Shown here one piece after another: positions 49,228 through 50,663 of a DNA stretch of 50,663 bases. Source of the stretch: Verrucomicrobiales bacterium (GTDB lineage Bacteria; Verrucomicrobiota; Verrucomicrobiia; Limisphaerales; CANJXF01); the NCBI GenBank assembly GCA_947478865.1, contig CANJXF010000029.1:1-50663 (forward strand), in the 5' to 3' direction. Position 1 is the first letter of the stretch. Every line of letters starts with the position of its first letter. The notes beneath the pieces were generated by a model. That model did not search any database. It was not told where the DNA came from and was given only the letters and a program-made list of their open reading frames with translations. The translations under genes were made by a program, and so were the position numbers.

Positions 49228-49914
49228 GTGAAACAGAAAATTCTGATCATCGAAGACGAGCCAGATGTCGTGGAGCTGGTCAGATACAACCTCGTGGAAG
49301 CGGGCTTCGTGGTCGAAGCTGCTCTGACCGGTGCGGAGGGGTTGCGAATGGCGAGAACAGCCTCTCCCAATTTAATCCTGCTGGATCTCATGCTGCCAGA
49401 GATTGATGGTCTGCAAGTTTGTAAACTGCTTCGACACGATTCCAAGACTTCGGGCATTCCAATCATAATGGTGACCGCGAAGTCGTCCGAGATTGATCGA
49501 GTTCTTGGTCTGGAATTAGGCGCGGATGATTACGTCACAAAGCCTTTTAGTCCCAGGGAGCTGACCTTGAGGGTGAGAAAAATGCTTGAGCGAGCGCGAT
49601 TACCCGATGTGCCAAGGGAGTCCTTTCATTTCGATGATTTGCTGGTGGATATTCCGCGTCATGTGGTCAGCGTCAGAAGCAAACGGATTGATTTAACCGC
49701 AACTGAATTCAAACTTCTTGTCACGCTGATTCAACGTCCGGGTCTTGTCCAATCGCGCGATCAATTACTGCGCGATGTCTGGGACTACGATCAGCAGATC
49801 GACACGCGCACCGTGGATACCCACATGCGACGCCTTCGCGAGAAGCTGGGCCCAATCGGCGCGAAGTATTTGGACACGGTCAGGGGCATGGGCTATCGGT
49901 TTCTGGAGAATTAG
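49228..49914 (+). CDS. phoB: PhoB-like winged-helix response regulator
   Basis: The 228-aa regulator has a receiver (acidic pair IIEDEPDV, phospho-acceptor in LLDLMLPEIDG, Lys in VTKPFSPREL) and an OmpR/PhoB-type winged helix (about 130-227) with LTATEFKLLVTL, the recognition-helix region TRTVDTHMRRLREKLG and YLDTVRGMGYRF. It starts at GTG. The position next to pst genes and Pho-box-like sites supports PhoB identity and autoregulation. No PhoR kinase follows in the window, so the cognate kinase must be elsewhere. Confidence 0.88.
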   Translation: MKQKILIIEDEPDVVELVRYNLVEAGFVVEAALTGAEGLRMARTASPNLILLDLMLPEIDGLQVCKLLRHDSKTSGIPIIMVTAKSSEIDRVLGLELGADDYVTKPFSPRELTLRVRKMLERARLPDVPRESFHFDDLLVDIPRHVVSVRSKRIDLTATEFKLLVTLIQRPGLVQSRDQLLRDVWDYDQQIDTRTVDTHMRRLREKLGPIGAKYLDTVRGMGYRFLEN

Positions 49915-50071
49915 CTGTTCGCAAAAATACCAGAACGGTGGAGGCGCAGGGTGCGTCCTGGCTGACTGACAGGTCATCCCACCTTTTTGGACTTTTCTTC
50001 GGCAGAGCCGTAAAACTCTCCGCTCAAATGGTGGTATCAGAGCCTTCTTATTCCTTATTCAATCAGCACAT

Positions 50072-50098
50072 AAAAAAAAAGAAGCCCTTTCGGGCTTC
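50072..50098 (-). terminator. Rho-independent terminator for the minus-strand gene
   Basis: gaagccc (50081-50087) pairs with gggcttc (50092-50098), loop of four, and on the minus strand the stem is followed by nine T residues (the A run at 50072-50080). It terminates the gene at 50130. Confidence 0.85.
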
Positions 50099-50129
50099 TC
50101 TCGATTACCGCGGTTGTCAGGGTGGCTGA

Positions 50130-50663
50130 CTACTGAACCAGGACGCGATAAAATGCGTTCGTCGGGCTGATGGATTGAACGAACGTGATATTCGATCCCG
50201 TTCCGGTCACGGCCGGGCCGATCCCAATCCAGGCCGGTAACGTTCCCAGACTTTCGGCGCTCTGGAGTTGGTAGGTGCGCCCGATTTGCGAAGCGCAGCC
50301 TAAAGTGATTGAGCCGCCACTCGCACTAAAGGAAATGGTCGGTGCCATGATCGCAGGCAAGCTGACGATCGCCGCAGGCACGCCGCCTCCAGCGCTATTC
50401 AGGACGTGATATTCTGAGAGTGCAGTCCAATCCGCCGCCCAGTTCACCGTATTGAATGCTCCCTGATAACTTACTTGAGTATAGAACCCGTTGTTGGGCG
50501 GGATGAGGCCGCCAGTGAGGGCGGGGCTTCCGGGAGAGGGACGCGGGTCCAGTCCGCCGGTGTCGAGCCGGTTGATGCCGCGCAACTGCGGGTTGACGAT
50601 GGAGTTGCTTCGGCTGGCGTCGGTGAACAGCACGCTGCCGTTATCAATGACAATGTTTGTCAC
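50130..50663 (-). CDS. C-terminal part of a large secreted protein, cut by window edge
   Basis: Only the last 177 codons are in the window; the frame is open at the edge, so the start is elsewhere and the apparent first codon is not a true start. The piece has low charge and is rich in Ser, Gly, Thr, Asn and Pro. It shows the DPRPSPGSPALTGG and YQGAFNTVNWAADWTALSEY pattern often found near the C-terminus of secreted repeat proteins in Verrucomicrobia and relatives, followed by a beta-rich domain (RTYQLQSAESLG) ending FYRVLVQ. Function is unknown. The terminator follows 32 bases downstream. Confidence 0.7.
   Translation of the reverse strand: MTNIVIDNGSVLFTDASRSNSIVNPQLRGINRLDTGGLDPRPSPGSPALTGGLIPPNNGFYTQVSYQGAFNTVNWAADWTALSEYHVLNSAGGGVPAAIVSLPAIMAPTISFSASGGSITLGCASQIGRTYQLQSAESLGTLPAWIGIGPAVTGTGSNITFVQSISPTNAFYRVLVQ

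Overview
The window looks like chromosomal DNA of a Verrucomicrobiota bacterium, most likely of the Pedosphaera/Limisphaerales kind. The pointers are a DUF1552 plus DUF1592-type cytochrome pair, a verrucomicrobial 'putative porin', a large HpnN-like RND lipid transporter, a divergent proton pyrophosphatase and a moderately GC-rich, tightly packed layout with frequent 4-base ATGA overlaps. This assignment is inference from gene content. No rRNA, tRNA or CRISPR array was recognised.

Left part (1-10.8 kb): a decayed IS21 transposase tail and a truncated small gene with a clear terminator lie at the edge, followed by GDP-mannose dehydratase (gmd). A long leftward series then runs ruvB, a YbjQ-like protein, yebC, an HpnN-like RND transporter, a secreted protein carrying about 16 copies of an aromatic-Pro-hydrophobic-aromatic motif, and mlaE-mlaF-mlaD. 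The last five genes look like an envelope-lipid transport island.

Middle part (10.8-33.4 kb): hppA (proton-pumping pyrophosphatase of the divergent type), a frameshifted Imm10-like immunity gene, recQ, a DUF1552/DUF1592 pair, a carB gene holding only the C-terminal half of carbamoyl-phosphate synthase, a secreted sugar-active protein overlapping a secreted esterase, a PPi-type phosphofructokinase, comB, an Ogg1-type glycosylase overlapping a PAP2-glycosyltransferase fusion, apt, the main-type sigma factor and an EamA exporter.

Right part (33.5-50 kb), nearly all on the plus strand: a small membrane protein, a tripartite RND efflux operon (pump, lipoprotein adaptor, TolC-like channel), a porin, and a phosphate block pstS-pstC-pstA-pstB-phoU-sixA-CHAD-pfk followed by two response regulators. 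Four intergenic regions here carry Pho-box-like 7-base repeats at 11-base steps: before the porin, before pstS and before each response regulator. The first two share the same 33-base architecture. The simplest reading is a PhoB-type regulon that joins phosphate import, an outer-membrane porin, histidine-phosphate dephosphorylation, a polyphosphate-binding CHAD protein and glycolytic phosphofructokinase. No PhoR kinase is visible. The window ends in the C-terminus of a large secreted protein on the minus strand.
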